DNA of 64,000 nucleotides from Stakelama pacifica. GTDB taxonomy: Bacteria > Pseudomonadota > Alphaproteobacteria > Sphingomonadales > Sphingomonadaceae. The notes below the pieces were generated by a model that saw only the letters and a program-made list of their open reading frames with translations, was not told the DNA's origin and did not search any database. The translations under genes and the position numbers were made by a program. The stretch lies in the NCBI RefSeq assembly GCF_004361835.1, contig NZ_SNWD01000002.1, positions 434,001-498,000 on the forward strand, written 5' to 3'. Shown here piece after piece: positions 62,911 to 64,000 of the stretch; the first letter of the stretch is position 1; each line of letters opens with the position of its first letter.

Positions 62911-63339
62911 ATGCGTACCCGGCTCAACGTCTACTTCCCGCCTGCGCTCGCCAAGCAGATCGACGAGCTGGCTATCAGGCGGCGCATCTCGCGCTCGGCG
63001 ATCGTGGAGGCGGCAGTGGCGTCCTACCTATCGCCGGATGGCGCCGATCGGATGGAGGCCGCGTTCGCGCGGCGGCTCGACCGCTTGTCGCGTCAAGTCC
63101 AGCGGCTGGAGCGTAACACCGGGCTGACGACCGAAGCGCTCACATTGTTCGTCCGTTTCTGGCTGTCCGTGACACCGCAACTGCCCGACGAGGAGCAGGC
63201 CGCAGCTCAGGTGAAGGGTCGCAAGCGCTATGAAGGCTTCGTCGAAACGCTCGGCCGGCGTTACGCGAGCGGCAAGAGTCTGATGAATGAAATCCCGGAG
63301 GATGTTTGGCTGAAGCACCCCGGCGAGCCACAGCGATAA
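62911..63339 (+). CDS. CopG-like ribbon-helix-helix protein
   Basis: A 142-residue protein with RLNVYFPPALAKQIDELAIRRRISRSAIVEAAVASYL, an RHH DNA-binding domain, and a helical C-terminus. It follows traG after a GTAGGAGG ribosome site and normally precedes trbB. It may regulate the trb genes or assist the relaxosome. Confidence 0.87.
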   Translation: MRTRLNVYFPPALAKQIDELAIRRRISRSAIVEAAVASYLSPDGADRMEAAFARRLDRLSRQVQRLERNTGLTTEALTLFVRFWLSVTPQLPDEEQAAAQVKGRKRYEGFVETLGRRYASGKSLMNEIPEDVWLKHPGEPQR

Positions 63340-63415
63340 TTGGATTGTAATAAGCAAAAGCCGCGACGATGCATTCGCGCCAACTCGACCCGAGAGCCGA
63401 TAACGCGCCGCCCCA

Positions 63416-63432
63416 GGTTGACGACGTCAACC
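63416..63432. promoter_or_regulatory. Operator 1 of the SDR gene
   Basis: GGTTGAC-N3-GTCAACC, a perfect dyad that overlaps a -35-like TTGACG (63418-63423). Second copy at 63446-63462, 30 bases centre to centre. Confidence 0.72.
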
Positions 63433-63445
63433 TTCATCTATATTT

Positions 63446-63462
63446 GGTTGACGAGGTCAACC
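63446..63462. promoter_or_regulatory. Operator 2 of the SDR gene
   Basis: The same GGTTGAC-N3-GTCAACC dyad just after a -10-like TATATT (63439-63444). The pair brackets the promoter, the mark of a tight repressor such as a TetR-family protein; none is encoded in view. Confidence 0.72.
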
Positions 63463-63475
63463 AAAAGGTCCGTAC

Positions 63476-64000
63476 ATGTCGACAATTTTGATCACTGGCG
63501 GGCATAGCGGCATCGGTTTCGAATGCGTCAAGCGGCTGGCGACACAGGGTATCGATCTGGTTCTGGCAGGCCGGAACCCTGCGAAGCTTGAAGCGGCTGC
63601 ATCGTCGATCCGCTCGAGCGCGGGCGTGAAGGTGGCCGCCGTCGAGTTGGACGTCTCGTCGCTGGGCTCGGTCCGCACAGCAGCCGCGCAATGCCGCCAG
63701 ATGATGGAAAGAGGCGCGATCAGTCGGCTTCAGGCAATTCTGTGCAATGCCGGAGCGACATTCCGCGGCGACCCCACCTACACCGGGGACGCCTATGAGC
63801 TGACCTTCGCCACCAATTATCTCGGCCATTTCCTGCTGATCCAGTTGCTGCTCGATAGCCTCAAAGAGGATGGTCGCGTGGTATTCACCGCCAGCGGGAC
63901 GCACGATCCCGATACGGCCGACGGCAAGTTCATCGGCCGCGCGGTAAGGCCGGACGCATTCGCTTTGGCGAAGACGGGACTGGACGGAAATAAACCGCTC
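63476..64000 (+). CDS. Short-chain dehydrogenase/reductase, partial
   Basis: Open to the window edge (175 codons). The Rossmann cofactor motif TGGHSGIG is followed by the NAG motif (CNAGATF), NYLGHFLL and FTASGTHDP, which includes the likely catalytic Ser. The Tyr-x3-Lys pair must lie beyond 64000. The SGTHDP segment resembles retinol-dehydrogenase or protochlorophyllide-reductase-like SDRs. ATG at 63476 follows AAAAGG. Cargo gene, with two operators at its promoter; not part of the transfer set. Confidence 0.85.
   Translation, partial: MSTILITGGHSGIGFECVKRLATQGIDLVLAGRNPAKLEAAASSIRSSAGVKVAAVELDVSSLGSVRTAAAQCRQMMERGAISRLQAILCNAGATFRGDPTYTGDAYELTFATNYLGHFLLIQLLLDSLKEDGRVVFTASGTHDPDTADGKFIGRAVRPDAFALAKTGLDGNKPL

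Larger units (their letters stand above)
44466..64000. mobile_element. Integrative and conjugative element, left part (runs off the window)
   Basis: From the tRNA-Ser 3' end to the window edge the content is recombinase, toxin-antitoxin, ParB-like and DUF932/DUF736 genes, metal resistance, an excision-control module, excisionase, TraF, relaxase, coupling protein and cargo. None of it is housekeeping. The gene order from the excisionase to the CopG-like gene matches the conserved transfer module of alphaproteobacterial ICEs. Trb mating-pore genes and the right end are not seen. Confidence 0.88.

Noticed and set aside
1..64000. CRISPR array, prophage structural genes, rRNA
   Set aside because: No regular short repeats with spacers, no capsid or tail genes and no rRNA sequence seen.

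Overview
This is GC-rich alphaproteobacterial chromosome, most likely a member of the Sphingomonadales. The evidence is a SciP (DUF1153) cell-cycle regulator, a DUF4169 gene, a branched-chain 2-oxoacid dehydrogenase operon, a fused ATP-grasp/alpha-E protein, and dispersed CTGAGC-TTGTCGAAG palindromic repeats of the kind I associate with sphingomonad genomes. Species cannot be named from the sequence alone.

Bases 1-44.4 kb are ordinary, densely packed chromosome. In order: a thiolase; a DUF3298 lipoprotein; the bkd operon (E1 alpha, E1 beta, E2, DUF4169; minus strand); a fumarylacetoacetase-fold hydrolase; a hybrid sensor kinase; purA; a minus-strand operon fabI - VOC - GNAT - DUF4160 - DUF2442 - aroC - small exported protein; a BrkB membrane protein and a J-domain protein; a transglutaminase with the ATP-grasp/alpha-E fusion; an NHEJ operon (Ku - MgtC-like - LigD); pdxH - CDF exporter - PhzF; mnmA; sciP; a YeaQ-type membrane protein; a SIMPL protein; an RND pump with its adaptor; a DUF445 protein; a HAD hydrolase; an Mla-like lipid transport operon; and a cyclophilin.

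At 44.4 kb a tRNA-Ser(GGA) gene marks the left end of an integrative and conjugative element (ICE) that runs past the right edge of the window. Next to the tRNA lies a large serine recombinase whose reading frame runs antisense through the tRNA and into host DNA. Behind it come a FitAB-type toxin-antitoxin pair, a ParB-like protein, a MerR-controlled metal exporter, DUF736 and DUF932 accessory genes, and a transfer module: excisionase (RdfS-like), DUF2840, TraF peptidase, DUF736, lytic transglycosylase, DUF3363-type relaxase, TraG/VirD4 coupling protein, and a CopG-like protein. The window ends inside a short-chain dehydrogenase cargo gene that has two near-identical operator palindromes at its promoter. 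The mating-pore (trb) genes and the right attachment site are not in view.

The most informative part is 53.3-56.6 kb. A XRE repressor (QseC-like) is divergent from a small DUF2285-like protein (QseM-like). Next come two overlapping frames, DUF6499 and DUF2285, joined at a UUU-C slip site exactly where a +1 shift would give a 260-residue FseA-like excision activator. The Shine-Dalgarno of that gene is buried in a predicted hairpin, and a TTG-started excisionase gene lies downstream. This matches the logic of the QseC/QseM/FseA/RdfS switch known from the Mesorhizobium symbiosis ICE, here with a serine recombinase. Two ICE genes (ParB-like and DUF932) also share a duplicated structured 5' leader of about 180 nt that I do not recognise from described families.
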